Source of the DNA: Diadophis punctatus similis
Lineage: Eukaryota > Chordata > Lepidosauria > Squamata > Dipsadidae
DNA length: 64,000 nt
Assembly: GCA_023053685.1 (NCBI GenBank)
Contig: JALIGW010000002.1
Location: 248,814,856-248,878,855 of the forward strand
Reading direction: 5' to 3'
Made by a program: the position numbers and the translations under genes
Notes under the pieces: model-generated
Database searches by the model: none
Told to the model about the DNA's origin: nothing
What the model saw: the letters and a program-made list of their open reading frames with translations, nothing else
Shown: positions 1 to 10,765 of the stretch, piece by piece
How positions within the stretch are numbered: position 1 is the first letter of the stretch
How the letters are laid out: every line of letters begins with the position of its first letter

Positions 1-101
1 GAATCAATATGGACATTGAGACATCAAATGACTGCTACTTTTGATTTTATTTCTGTCTTCCACATGAATTTTGTCTTAAGCTTGTTGGGAAGCATGCTAA
101 T

Positions 102-502
102 CGGGTGGGTTCCTACCGGTGCGGTCCAGTGTGCAGCTCTGGTAGGGACCCGCCGATTGCCCAATTTGCGTGTGCTGGCTCCGGTACCGTCTTTGCCAGT
201 CCGGCACGCGCCGCCATCTTTTTTTTGGAATTTTTCAGTGATTAAGCAAAATCTCACTGAAATCTTGTGAGGGGACGTGCACGTGTGCGAGATTTCGGCA
301 AGATTTAGCTTTCGCGCATGCGCGGAAGTAAGAAATAGCTGAAATCGCACACATGCGTCCCCTCGCAAGATTTCAGTGAGGTTTTGCTTCCACGCATGCG
401 CAGGAAGCAAAATCACGTGAGGGGGCACACGCGTGTAGTGAGTGCGCGCATGAGCGCAACATGGCAGCACACCGGTAGCGTGGTAAGTGCAACCCGCCCC
501 TG
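102..502. mobile_element. hAT-type MITE, family F1 (GGTGGGTTCCTAC ends)
   Basis: A 401-bp non-autonomous DNA element. It opens with GGTGGGTTCCTACCGG and closes with AACCCGCCCCTG, the two ends typical of the family called F1 here. It is bracketed by near-identical 8-bp direct repeats (atgctaat at 94-101, acgctaat at 503-510; 7 of 8 match), which is the hAT signature. The middle has inverted segments (AGCAAAATCTCACTG and its reverse complement form) and a perfect GCGCATGCGC palindrome at 314-323. No coding capacity. Confidence 0.75.
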
Positions 503-972
503 ACGCTAATGGTTATCATAGAATCCGGGGACAATGTGATGATGGTAAATGCGAAGATTGTTTGCCAAACTGTTTTTTTATGTATCATCATAACCTTGAA
601 TGTTGCTAAACGAGGCAAATGGTAAGTGAGGACTATCTGTATTACATCCAGAAAAAAAGCCATTTGCACTGGATGTCATTTGCTGGAGGAAATAATAGTT
701 TCCTATCCAGCTCGTGGATTACCCAGAAGGATGTGAAGGATTGTGGTGAGATAGTTCTGCTCTGGGAGCTCCCCTTCCTCTGGAACTGATGGAGGCATTT
801 GGAATTATGAGCACACACAAATGGATGTTTTTCTCCCAAATGGAAATTCTTGCCAAGAAGGCATCGCGGGGACCACAGCCACTTCTTAAAAGTCCCCTTA
901 CAATGGTTCCTTCTAATCCTTCTCTTCAATAGTCTAGTTATCCTAGCTCCCTCAACCGATCGTCATACGAAT
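503..972. other. Unassigned spacer
   Basis: About 470 bp of moderately AT-rich sequence with no coding pattern, repeat family or RNA gene that I recognise. Confidence 0.5.
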
Positions 973-1473
973 TAGTGGTGGGTTCCTACAGGTGCGGTCC
1001 ACTCTATAGCACCGATAGCGGCCTGCTGGTGATATCACAGTACCGGTGCGGTCGGTTGCCGGTGCCTGGGCGCCGCCATTAAAAAAAAAATTTCTTCTGC
1101 GCATGCCCAGAAGCCGAACTTCCGGCACTGTGCATGCGCTGCCTTCCTACCCCACAGTGAATCCAAGCAGGGGAGGAGGGCTGAGGGAGCGTGTAAGATG
1201 CTGAAAGAATGGGCAGCAGGAGCTATCTCCATTCCCCTCCCTTCAGCAGTCCGAGAAGCCACGAACATGCGGTGATGATCCTAGGCATTTTTGCACATTC
1301 GAGGCTTCTTGAGCTGCTGAGGGGAGGGGGAATGGGCGGCAGGACCTATCTCAGTTCCCCTCCCTTCAGCAGTCTGAGAAGCCACGCCCACCCAGTCACA
1401 TGTCCGGCAAGCCACACCCACAAAATAAGCCACTCCCACAGAGTGGTAGTAAAAAATTAGGAACCCGCCCCTG
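973..1473. mobile_element. hAT-type MITE, family F1
   Basis: About 500 bp, from TAGTGGTGGGTTCCTAC to TTAGGAACCCGCCCCTG. It is the same element, in opposite orientation, as those at 20,875-21,396 and 36,789-37,315, including the GCACCGATAGCGGCC block near one end and GTGGTAGTAAAAAATT near the other. No convincing target duplication is visible, so one edge may be eroded. It is non-coding. Confidence 0.75.
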
Positions 1474-2470
1474 CCCTACATGGCTTAGGACCAGGCTATC
1501 TCCGGGACCACATCCTACCTATGACCAGTTAGGTCCCACAGAGTCGGTCTCCTCCAGGTCCCTTCAGCCAAACAATGTCAGTTGGCGGGACCAAGGTGGA
1601 GAGCCTTCTTTGTGGGGGCTCTGGTTCTCTGGAACCAACTACCCGCAGAGATCCGATCTATCCCCACCTTGCTGGCCTTCCGGAAAGCTATTAAGACATG
1701 ACTCTTCCTGCAGGCGGGGTGATGTGACTGCTGAATATCTTAGGTCCCCCCCCAGGTATGAATGTGTTGTTTGGTTTTTTTAATTTTTTAATTAATGTTT
1801 TAAATATCTTTTGCTACTGTTTTTATATTGTTCTTATATTCTGTTGTACTCCGCCCTGAGTCCCTAGGGCCGTGGTGGCGAACCTATGGCACGCGTGCCA
1901 GAGGTGGCACGTGGAGCCATAGAAGCCGGCACGCGAGGGTTGCCCACCGGCAAACCGGAAGTGCGAAAAAATGCACTTCCGGTTTGCCGGTGTGCTGTTT
2001 TTTGCACTCTAGAGGGTTCAGGGAAGCTCCCTGAAGCTCCGGAATGCAAAAAACTACAAAACGGACAAACCGGATGTGCACTTTTCCGCACTTCCGGTTT
2101 GTCCGTTTTGTAGTTTTTTTGCATTCCGGAGCTTCAGGGAGCTTCCCTGAACCCTCCGGAGTGCAAAAAACAGCATACCGGCAAACCAGAAGTGCGTTTT
2201 TTCGCACTTCCGGTTTGCCGGTTTCGTCGTCCCAGGCTCCGGTAAGCCTTTGCGCGGGGGTGGGGGTGTGTGCGCATGCGCAGGGGGCAGCATGGGGGCG
2301 TGTTGTGCGCATGCGTGGGGGGGAGGGAATGGGTGTGGGCACGCGAACGCACGCGAGCGCACCCTCCCCTTTTTGGCAAGCGAGCCGAAAAAGGTTCGCC
2401 ACCACTGCCCTAGGGAGTAGGGCGGCATATAAGAACAGCAAACTAAAATAAATAAATAAATAAATAATAA
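1474..2470 (+). mobile_element. L2/CR1-clade LINE 3' end, split by a hAT insertion
   Basis: Sequence from 1474 to 1869 decodes, with frameshifts, to the C-terminal end of an L2-like LINE ORF (products resembling LGPGYLRD, AFFVGALVLWN and LAFRKAIKT). It is followed by a 3' UTR with the motif ATTCTGTTGTACTCCGCCCT, then CTAGGGAGTAGGGCGGCATA and an AAATA tail at 2416-2470. The UTR is interrupted by the hAT element at 1870-2407. The same LINE end occurs at 8,591-8,830 (+), 18,482-18,995 (-) and about 28,105-28,177 (-). Confidence 0.7.
1870..2407. mobile_element. hAT-type hairpin MITE, family F2 (GGTGGCGAACCT ends)
   Basis: 538 bp with terminal inverted repeats GTGGTGGCGAACCTATGG and AAGGTTCGCCACCACTG, flanked by a perfect 8-bp target duplication ccctaggg (1862-1869 and 2408-2415). 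The interior is a long imperfect hairpin: GGCAAACCGGAAGTGCG-type segments at about 1,947-2,070 recur inverted at about 2,090-2,220. A GCGCATGCGC palindrome lies at 2272-2281. It is inserted in the L2 3' UTR above. Confidence 0.85.
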
Positions 2471-2954
2471 CCTCCTACAATCCACCCTTTTTGCTAAAAT
2501 ATGTTGGTGGGAACACATGTTATTGGCAAAAGATTAAAAATTGATGAGATCAGGGAGACTTGTTGGGTGCGTTTAATTTTTCTGATGCAAAGGGGAAGGC
2601 ATTGATAAAGGCAGCAGAAAAGGATTCCTTCAGTGGCTCCCAAAAGGAGAGCTTTCAGCCATGAAGATCTAGCCGCCAGGGCAAAAGTTCTGGAAAGAAA
2701 TGTACAGTATCCAATTTTCCATGCCAATTATTTTCAGAGGTTTGATATTACTTTCTGTGAGCTTCCAGTCAGGTTTTAAACAAGCAACAAGCCCCAAAAT
2801 TCTTCACAGCCATGGTTTTTCTTTAAATTACAGACTGCCCATTTCCAATGGTTGGTTACTAAACCTGCCCTAGCTCTTAGTTTCCAGGATTTGTGAGGCC
2901 AAATTGAGGTTAGCCATTGTGCAATCCAGGCTATTTAGCATAAAGAGCCAACAT
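2471..2954. other. Unassigned spacer
   Basis: No gene, repeat family or RNA gene recognised in these 480 bp. Confidence 0.45.
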
Positions 2955-3355
2955 TCTTTATACTTTACATAAATGACCTTTACGAGCATATTAAAAGCAA
3001 CTGCCTTCTCTTCGCTGATGATGTAAAACTATTCAACACCACCAACAATGCTGTTACGCTTCAAAAAGATCTTGACTATGTGTCAGAATGGTCAAACAAG
3101 TGGCAACTACAAATCTCAACCAACAAATGCTCTGTCTTACACATTGGCAAAAAAAAAATCAGAATATAAAATACAAGCTGGATAGACATGACCTTGTAGT
3201 CAACCCTCACTCTGTCAAAGACTTTGGAGTACTCATCTCTAATGATCTAAGTGCCTGACCCCACTGTAACTACATTGCCAAAAAGGCATTAAGAGTTGTT
3301 AACCTAATCTTGCGTAGCTTCTTCTCTGGTAATATTGTATTACTAACTAGAGCAT
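2955..3355 (+). mobile_element. CR1/L3-type LINE reverse-transcriptase fragment
   Basis: Plus-strand translation gives YINDLYEHIKSN, then CLLFADDVKLFN (the FADD form of the RT active site), then SEWSNKWQLQISTNKCSVLH. This is the palm/thumb order of CR1-clade LINE reverse transcriptases. A stop and a small indel at the A-run near 3,150 break the frame. The element is truncated at both ends and inactive. Confidence 0.75.
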
Positions 3356-3600
3356 ACGATTACCCTTTATCATCTTAGTTGCTCTTCTTTGCACCTTTTC
3401 TATAATCTCAACATCTTTTTTGTATTGTGGTGACCAGAATTGGATGCAGTATTTTAAGTGTGGTCTCACTGGAATAGTATTACTTCTTGTCGTCTTGACA
3501 CAATCCCTCTGTTGATGCAGCCTAAGACTGCATTAGCTTTTTTTTTAGCAGCTGCAACACACTACACACCTTTCTTGTCCAGGTGTAGCAAAAATGTTAT
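3356..3600 (-). mobile_element. CR1-type LINE 3' fragment
   Basis: On the minus strand this reads as the CR1 C-terminal region: the AKKANAVLGCIN-type motif lies near 3,510-3,560, then the part equivalent to the 'KRCKEEQ' and tail region toward 3,360. It abuts the plus-strand L3 fragment, so two different LINE pieces are joined head to head. Decayed and non-coding. Confidence 0.6.
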
Positions 3601-3912
3601 ACAGGTTTTCAGGTGTATTTTTCAGTGAAAAATAAAAGACAGAGTCCAGATTGTCTTGATAAGCAAAACTTTTTATTTGAATAAAGATTTAAAACTGATT
3701 TATTCAGTTGAATAAAGAGGGGTCTTCCCTAAAAGTGGAGGAACCCCGAACACAGTGCAAGGCAGATATTTATACATTTCTTTGCTTTTGCTTAGTTACA
3801 TAAGAGGAAGCTGGCACTCAAAAGATAAGGTATAGAAATATAGGAATTATAAAAATAGCCAAGCATGCCTTCTGTGGTTTTGGTCATATGCCTAACACAC
3901 AGGCTAGTTGTT
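3601..3912 (-). mobile_element. LTR-like fragment
   Basis: Minus-strand reading shows an ordered promoter/terminator layout: a TATA-like TGTATAAATATCTGCC near 3,765, a GGGGTTCCTCCACTTTTAGG segment downstream, and several AATAAA signals at about 3,670-3,715. That layout fits an LTR, but no coding part or target duplication is visible. Class (retrovirus-like or gypsy) cannot be decided. Confidence 0.35.
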
Positions 3913-4155
3913 TATTATTTATTTATTTATTTATTTTGTGAGATTTATATACCGCCTCACAGTGCAAGCACTCTCTAAGCGGTTTACACCAGTAAGCAAT
4001 GTATATTTATATTGCCCCCAACAATCTGGGTCCTCATTTTACCTACCTCGGAAGGATGGAAGGCTGAGTCAACCTTGAGCCGGTGAGATTTGAACCGCTG
4101 ACCTGCGGATCAGTGTCAGCTAAAGTGGCCTGCAGTACCTGCCTCTAACTGCTTT
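3911..4155 (-). mobile_element. tRNA-derived squamate SINE
   Basis: Minus-strand SINE: the AAATA tail is at 3,911-3,938 on the plus strand, then TTTATATACCGCCTCACAGT, the diagnostic GGAAGGATGGAAGGCTGAGTC, and a tRNA-like head with box B GGTTCAAATC (4,087-4,097 region). The head is slightly truncated. The same family is found at 12,094, 19,739, 20,271, 51,517 and 58,607. Confidence 0.85.
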
Positions 4156-4173
4156 TTAAGGAGTTAATGTGCT

Positions 4174-4700
4174 GTTGAACACATACACAGCGAAATAGTA
4201 ATTGTGGTTTTGGTGTTGCAGTTTGATATGAATGCTATTCAGTCAATAAACAGAATATGTTTAGTATATACAAAATAGTTTACTTCTAGTAGTAGCAAAG
4301 TTCAATAGGAAGTCCAAGTCATACACAGTTAGTTCAGTCAATGCGGTTTCTTCTTCTTGCCTATCTTTGTTTTAACTAACAAACAAAGATTACAGCTATC
4401 ATTCAAATCTACACTATCACAGATAGTTAAGACTTTTCACAGCAACTCTTCAAGTAATTCTACACAGTCACAAAGCAATTACTCATCAGTAAAGCAGTAG
4501 AGTTAATCAGCAGAGAGTCAGCACTCCGAAACACACCATCAAACACATTAATCACCACACAGAGACATTCTGAGCATGCTCTCTTGCTGCCTTATATAGT
4601 TATCAGCCTTCAATGCAGTTAAAGCGATGCACACATAACATTGATTTGTGGCTTGTTCATATATTAGCAATCCAATTGTTTGAACAGGGTTCTAACACTA
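4174..4700 (-). mobile_element. Putative solo LTR
   Basis: The block begins TGTTGAACAC and ends GGTTCTAACA, so it has TG...CA-type ends on both strands. The minus strand has a TATA box (CTATATAAGGCAGC, about 4,588-4,602) followed by about 430 bp of AT-rich leader/U5-like sequence. No primer-binding site, polypurine tract or internal coding region flanks it, and I find no clean target duplication. A solo LTR of a retrotransposon is the best reading. Confidence 0.45.
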
Positions 4701-4830
4701 GTGATTTCCTTTGGAACTTTCCATGGCCTCAAGGCCCTGCTGAGGCCTGAACTTCAACTCTGCCATCTCAACATATGTTCCCTTTAGGCCTTTTTTAAAA
4801 AAAAAATAAAATGGATCGACAGCAGAGGTT

Positions 4831-5035
4831 TGTTAAGTCGGGTGAGTGAAGAGACTGGAAATAGGCTTCATGCAACAGCTCTTTATTTCAACTATGTACA
4901 GATCCAGCAGAGAGCCTGTCTGACAACTTGCCCTTATATAGGGAGCTGTCAGATGGCTCAGCCAATCAGCGGCCGGTATTTTCCCGCTTAAACAGAGGAC
5001 CTGGTTGTAAGCAGGCACTCTTGATATGTAACGAT
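4831..5035 (-). mobile_element. Putative LTR, 3' portion (retrovirus-like or gypsy-like)
   Basis: On the minus strand there is a CCAAT box (GATTGGCTGAGCC, about 4,956-4,968), a TATA box (CCTATATAAGGGC, about 4,931-4,943), a polyadenylation signal AATAAA (4,882-4,887) and a plausible U5 end CCCGACTTAACA at 4,831. The spacing is that of U3-R-U5. The 5' edge is uncertain and may lie as far as about 5,280. No gag, pol or env sequence is next to it. Confidence 0.5.
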
Positions 5036-5660
5036 TATGATTTTAGGAATAGGACACAATTGTTGGGAAAGTTCTCAATCAAAATCTTAAGAAAAAGCTT
5101 TATTATTAAGAATCAAACGAGGATATTTGATCCTGGACAGATCAGAGACAATGATTGTGGGAATTTATAAATAACAAGCCATTGTAGTCTTTATATGAGT
5201 GAAATATAATAAGAGATGGTTAACAGAGGGCTTTGAGGTTTAACTTTGCTGTTGGATCACCCGTTAACCACTCTGCCGAAAGTGAAATGGATTCTAACAA
5301 AGGTAGAAATTCACAAATTTTGGGCCTGCTTTGCAAGGGTAGGAAACTAATATTCTTACAATATATTTATGAATCCAGATAATCCTTGAATTATGAATGT
5401 AACGGAGCCTGCCAATTACATTCGTAACCGGAGGATTCGTTGGAGTGAATCACGTAAAGTGAATGTGAAAACTCCCTGCTTTCACACATGCATTTGCTAA
5501 TGAAATGTGTGGGTCATTAAGTGCATGAGGTATCTTGGGGGGAAGGCCATGGGGGGGATAGTGATGAAATAGGCCACCCAAGGAGTCCGCCAACCCACTG
5601 AGATATCTCATGCTCCCCACAATTGCTTCCCCCAATCCTGCTGTGCCGGGTTTCACTTAC
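5036..5660. other. Unassigned spacer
   Basis: No recognised gene or repeat. The first 250 bp may belong to the U3 region of the LTR-like block just before it. Confidence 0.4.
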
Positions 5661-5889
5661 TTCGTTCTGATCTAAGTGTAGCTCACAAAATTATCTGCCA
5701 CAATGTCCTACCTGTTAACGACTACTTCAGCTTCAACCGCAATAATACTCGAGCTCACAATAGATACAAACTTAATGTAAACCGCTCCAAACTTGATTGC
5801 AAAAACAGAGTGGTCAATGCCTTCAAAACTTTACCTGACTCAGTAGTTTCTTCCCCAAACCCCAAAAACTTCAACCTCAGATTATCTAC
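5661..5889 (+). mobile_element. CR1/L3-type LINE ORF2 C-terminal fragment
   Basis: Plus-strand translation reads SDLSVAHKIICHNVLPVNDY, then RAHNRYKLNVNRSKLDCKNR, then VVNAFKTLPDSVVSSPNPKN, which matches the extreme C-terminus of L3/CR1 LINE ORF2. It is cut at 5,889 by a hAT MITE, so the insertion interrupted an already present LINE. Confidence 0.65.
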
Positions 5890-6208
5890 ATGCGCAGAAG
5901 CAAAATCGCGCCAAAATTTTGCGAGGGGACGCATATGCATGTGTGCGATTTTGGCAATTTTTCGCTTCCACGCATGCACTGAAGCAAAATCTCGCTGAAA
6001 TCTTGCGTGCGTGCGTGTCCCCTCGCAAGATTTCAGCGCGATTCTGCTTCTGCGCAGAAGCAAAAAATCACTGAAAAATTCACAAAAAAGATGGCGGCTC
6101 CTAGGGACCAGCAACCGACCGCACCGGGTCAGTAACCTCTTGATGACATCACCAGCCCGCCGCTACCCGTGTGATAGAGTGGACCGCACCAGTAGGAACC
6201 CACCACTG
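5890..6208. mobile_element. hAT-type MITE, family F1, left end truncated
   Basis: It ends in CACCAGTAGGAACCCACCACTG-type sequence at 6,208 and carries the GACCGCACC, AAAGATGGCGGC and AGCAAAATC inverted blocks of family F1 (compare 102-502 and 16,037-16,450). The left terminal repeat is missing, so no target duplication can be shown. Confidence 0.7.
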
Positions 6209-6915
6209 CTTCACTTACAGCTGCTCATCATTTCTGTTTCTCCAGAAGCATTATTGCAGAGAGAGAGCTATATATATTTCCTTTAATTAAATCAGTCGAG
6301 AAGTTCTCATTCTTTTAAAAGATGGAATAAAATCAGGAGAACAGTGTCCAGAAGAACCAAAAAGGTGTCACAGGAACCTTCAAATACTCCAAGTGCCACA
6401 TTCACTACAAACTCAATGGCAGAACCAAAGGCTGCTTTAGAGGTTGTAAGTTATGAGAGAAACCATAGCTTAGTTGTCCAATTTGAAATGTCCTACTTTC
6501 CATCTCTCAGAATGGCAATGCTGGAGAAGACCATCCTTGAATCTGAGAAGAATGCCAATCAAAACAGACCCAGATTAGCCATTCTAATTTTTTTAACTGG
6601 GCATTAAAAATATCATATTTTCATAGAATTTAGGACTGGGGGCAGATAGCAGTGCAACAACAAATTAAGAGGCAGAAGCCTATCTACAGTTCACCTCATC
6701 AGAGGCACAGAGTGACTGGACTGATGTACAATTCAAATTCAAAATTTAAATTTATAATGAGGAGGGAAGCTGAGGAAGACAGATTGATCATAGAGATGCA
6801 CAATGCACAGGAGACCCATATTACAAGTATCTTAACAATTGTACTGTGTTAGAAACCCACCGTATGTTTGGAGACCTCACCACTGAGCAAGAAATGAGAA
6901 AAGGGCTCCTGTTAC
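6209..6915. other. Unassigned spacer before unit 0
   Basis: Short open frames occur (for example 6,344-6,607 on +), but they show no recognisable motif or repeat family. Nothing else seen. Confidence 0.4.
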
Positions 6916-8099
6916 AATTTTGTTATTAAGTTTATTATTAAACTTATTGACTGTACATCTCGCAGTCTGAGGCAACTCTGAGTGTCTTGCCTTACTCTAA
7001 TGTTCATAGCAACAGTGACATCACCCATTTTCTTCCTTGTCAAAAGCTATTGATAGTTCTAACATCCCGGTAATGCGTTATTAAAAATGAAATATTTTTC
7101 CACTGTTCACGTTTTTTTTCCCTCACAGAACCACCACCAAGGGGGGATACAACAAATATGCCAGCATCCTGGTGCTGCTATCACTCAGCAGCCATCAAAG
7201 GGAAACAAGAAAAGGAGATCGCAGCAGGAGTTGCTAAGAAACCTGGAGATCCTGTGATCAAAGTCACAATCCCTTTTCTCCTCACCTCAATATTCCTAGA
7301 GTTCTTCTCCATAAAGTTCATCTGCAAGGCAGAACAGCCTTTCCTTGTGAAATTTTAAATTAACCAATTTTTTTCCACTAGGCCTTGGGCCAACTCCCTG
7401 CACACTCGTCACCCTTTGCATACCCTGTTCTTTCGGAGGTCTCCCGGAAGCAGCTGTCATTTTCAGTGCACCCAAAATTCCTTAAGGCGGTCTGCACAGA
7501 GTTATGGTAGAAAAACAGTGCTCCCCGCATGACCGTGACCCAGAAGCAGCCATCATTTTGGCCCCAGAGGCAGGTGTGGCAAAATGGCAATCACTTCTAC
7601 AAGTCCTCCACATGACCCAGGGATGAATCCCAAGCACACAGTGACTGTTGTTTCCAGGACACAGTCTTGTGGCCCAGGGATGTGTGACCTGCCCTCCTTC
7701 CCTAATATGAGAATCAGAGATCTTTAAAGGTAAGGAGGAGGAGGAGGTGAGTCCTGGTGGTATGAGAGTCAGGCTTAAGGACTCCAGGGACCCAGTGGAA
7801 GTGAGAAAAAGCCTGTGGGAACCCTATGTGGGTAAAAAATCTGTGGGAATCCTGTGAGAGAGGGAAAGGCCAGAGGGGAAGGGTTGCCAAGGGTTAAGGT
7901 AGGGGAGGCCTTTGGAAGGCAAGCCTGGGCCTGCACTATGCCCCCAACACTGAGGTAGCCAATGTTCCACTTAGTGACTAGCATGTTTGTGTAACAGCTT
8001 CATCAGGGAGAGGAGGAGGTAGGGGCAGTTAAGTCAGGTAACCTCACTTAACAACCATTGCAACATGCAACCATAATTGGAAAGCCTTATCAGACTTTT

Positions 8100-8590
8100 A
8101 TCTTGAGGACTACTTCTGTTATGGACAGGTCGAGTCCGGTGCAATTAGCAGCCGATCCCGAGGATTCGGAGGTAGTGGGGGTGCAGTACAGAAGACCGGT
8201 GTTCCTGGCACCAGAGATGGAGAGTGAAGAGGACGTGGGGTCAGAGGCTGGCGAATAATTAGAGCCTGATGCATCTCCTGAGACTAGTGACTCAGGAGAA
8301 GAGGAGGAGCCTCTCCTTGATGCCAGAGAACGCAGGTCCTCAAAGAGACATGAGTGGCTAATCAGGAGGTGGCTTCCTCGTGAGTAGTACTGCAGGTCTT
8401 GACCATGCCCTGAGGGTATTTAAGGGTCTGTCACGAGGGGCTTCGTTGCAGAGAACAACCGCATTCTGTGTTTCCAGCATCTTGATCATGATTTGTGTCT
8501 TCGGCTTGGATTTTTAAGTGAACATTTTTCCTGTGCTAATTGGACTTGGGTTTCCGCCAACCTACGTGAGTTTGAGATAAAACTATCTGT
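8100..8590 (+). mobile_element. Possible LTR or retroelement 5' fragment
   Basis: It starts with an acidic open frame (Asp/Glu/Ser-rich, containing DSGEEEEPLL after a stop). A promoter-like GGGTATTTAAGGGTC follows near 8,415 and then a leader-like stretch ending near TTTCTAGGACTCTAGCC. This could be an LTR or a retroelement leader. The block sits in unit 0 only and I cannot assign a family. Confidence 0.3.
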
Positions 8591-8830
8591 CTGCTTTTCT
8601 AGGACTCTAGCCAACATGGCTCTTCCGGCAGGCGGGGTGAGTTTGAGACGACTTTATATCTGATGTCTCCCCCATGTATGTATGTTGTCTATATTGTTGT
8701 TTAATTGTTTTAAACTGCCTTTTTTAATGATTTGTTTGGAGTTTTTATAAAATGTTGTACGCCGCCATGAGTCCTGAGAGAGTAGGGCGGCATAGAAAAA
8801 CTGCCAAATAAAAAATAATAATAAATAAAA
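8591..8830 (+). mobile_element. L2-type LINE 3' end
   Basis: Contains CATGGCTCTTCCGGCAGGCG (end of the ORF, as in the 1.7-kb and 18.7-kb copies), then TGTTGTACGCCGCCATGAGT and GAGAGTAGGGCGGCATAG, and an AATAA-rich tail. It is strongly 5'-truncated. Confidence 0.65.
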
Positions 8831-9295
8831 TAAACTACTGAGAAGGCCTCCGTGTAAATAACTCATTAATACCTGATATTCTTTTGAAAGGATTTAACTC
8901 TTGCTAATACTTTCTTGGAAGTAAAAGTGTATTGTTCCCAATTCATTCCTGTGCATCTTATTTTGGGGGGCTTACCCGTGGGGACAGAACAGTTTCTTTG
9001 CTGGCTGGGGGAATTGTGAGGCTCAAAAGCTGGAGGACACATCAAGGTAGAAATTGAAATAATGGATGTGGGAATTCTATAATCAATATACAAAAAACAC
9101 CACCCAAAAGCCTTTTGGAGGAATTCCACTATTTCTACAAAAGGAAATATCCAGAAAGTGTTGCTGATAAACAGAAACAGGTAATTAGCCTTTTTTCCAT
9201 TTTCCTTTTCTCTCCACCTACAAGTCTAATCCTGAGACATGTTTGAGTAAAAATAATCAACCCAAAATTCAAATAGTTAAATTTCACGCTGACAT

Positions 9296-10765
9296 TCAAT
9301 GGGGGATCTCTTTTTTATGGGTACTCTGGTGTTTCACCAGGCTGGAATCATGACTGAAACTTTTCCCACAATCAGGATATTCAATGTGTTTATCTCCTGT
9401 GTGAGTCCTCTGGTGTCTCACCAGGCTGGAATTCTGACTGAAACTTTTCCCACACACAGGACATTTGAAGGGTTTCTCTCCTGTGTGAGTCCTCAGGTGT
9501 ATCACAAGGTTGGAATTCTGACAAAAACTTTTCCCACAGTCAGGACATTTAAATGGTTTCTCTCCTGTGTGTATTCTCTGGTGTATCACAAGGTTGGAAT
9601 TTAGACTAAAACATTTCCCACACTCAGGGCATTCAAAGGGTTTCCATTCTTTGTGAGTACTCTGATGTATAACCAGGCTGGAATTCTGACTGAAACCTTT
9701 CCCACAATCTGGACACAGATATGGTTTCTCGCCAGTGTGAGTCCTCTGGTGTATCACCAGGCTGTAATTCTGAGTGAAACATTTTCCACAATCTGGACAT
9801 TGATACGGTTTCTCGCCTGTATGAGTCCTCTGATGTATCACCAGGCTGGAATTGTGATTGAAACTTTTCCCACAATCTGGACATTCAAAGGGTTTCTCTC
9901 CTGTGTGAGTTTTCAGGTGGCTCAAGAACTGGGAATTTCTAACGAAACTTTTCCCACAATCTCGACACTCGTACGGTTTCTCTATGGAGTGAGTCCTCTG
10001 ATGTATCACCAGGCAGGAATCCTGACTGAAATGTTTTCCACAATCAGGACATTCAAAGGGTTTCTCTCTTGTGTGAGTCCTCTGATGTTTCACCAGGCTG
10101 GAATTTTGACTGAAACTTTTCCCACAGATAGGACATTCGAAGGGTTTCTCTCCTGTGTGAGTCCTCAGGTGTATCACAAGGTTGGAATTCTGAAAAAAAC
10201 TTTTCCCACACTCAGGACATTTAAAGACTTTCTCTCTTGTGTGAGTCCTCTGGTGTATCACCAAGCTGGAAATCAGACTAAAACATTTCCCACAGTCTGG
10301 ACATTCAAAGAGTTTCTCTCTTGTGTGAGCACTCTGGTGTATCACTAGGCTGGATTTCTGACTGAAACTTTTCCTACAATGAGGACACTGATATGGTTTG
10401 TCACCTGTGTGAGTCCTCTGGTGTATCACCAGGCTGTAATTCCGAATGAAACATTTCCCACAATGAGGACACTGATATGGTTTCTCACCTGTGTGAGTCC
10501 TCTGGTGTTTCACTAGGCTGGAATTGTCACAGAAACTTCTCTCACAATCTGGGCACTTATATGGTTTCTCACCTGTGTGAGTCCTCTGGTGTGTCACCAG
10601 GCTGGAATTGTGACTGAAACTTTTCCCACAATCAGGGCATTCAAAGGGTTTCTCACCTGTGTGAGTCCTCTGGTGTATCAGCAGGCTGGAATTGTGATTG
10701 AAACCTTTCCCACAATGAGGGCATTCAAAGGGTTTCTCTCCTGTGTGAGTTTTCAGGTTTCTCAT
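9296..10765 (-). CDS. C2H2 zinc-finger protein, finger exon of unit 0 (17 fingers)
   Basis: Predicted sequence-specific DNA-binding protein of the nucleus, of the poly-C2H2 (Kruppel-type) class. The 489 residues hold 17 tandem 28-residue fingers joined by HTGEKP-type linkers. Sixteen have intact Cys2-His2 ligands; the last ([16 protein letters not shown]) has Tyr for the first Cys, and the frame ends KKEIPH. Fingers 1-9 and 10-17 repeat a similar order (FNHNSS, IRNYS/TQNYS, SLISS/SLNSN, FQNSN/CQNSN), which points to internal duplication of the array. The ATG at the start lies inside a degenerate finger (MRNLKTH), so it is unlikely to be the native start; upstream exons should supply it. No KRAB, SCAN or BTB domain is visible. 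It could be a working gene with unusual splicing or a decaying paralogue. Confidence 0.8.
   Translation of the reverse strand: MRNLKTHTGEKPFECPHCGKGFNHNSSLLIHQRTHTGEKPFECPDCGKSFSHNSSLVTHQRTHTGEKPYKCPDCERSFCDNSSLVKHQRTHTGEKPYQCPHCGKCFIRNYSLVIHQRTHTGDKPYQCPHCRKSFSQKSSLVIHQSAHTREKLFECPDCGKCFSLISSLVIHQRTHTREKVFKCPECGKSFFQNSNLVIHLRTHTGEKPFECPICGKSFSQNSSLVKHQRTHTREKPFECPDCGKHFSQDSCLVIHQRTHSIEKPYECRDCGKSFVRNSQFLSHLKTHTGEKPFECPDCGKSFNHNSSLVIHQRTHTGEKPYQCPDCGKCFTQNYSLVIHQRTHTGEKPYLCPDCGKGFSQNSSLVIHQSTHKEWKPFECPECGKCFSLNSNLVIHQRIHTGEKPFKCPDCGKSFCQNSNLVIHLRTHTGEKPFKCPVCGKSFSQNSSLVRHQRTHTGDKHIEYPDCGKSFSHDSSLVKHQSTHKKEIPH

Noticed and set aside
8058..8258. Acidic short protein near 8.1 kb
   Set aside because: Interrupted by a stop, no family recognised, and it lies in a probable retroelement fragment.
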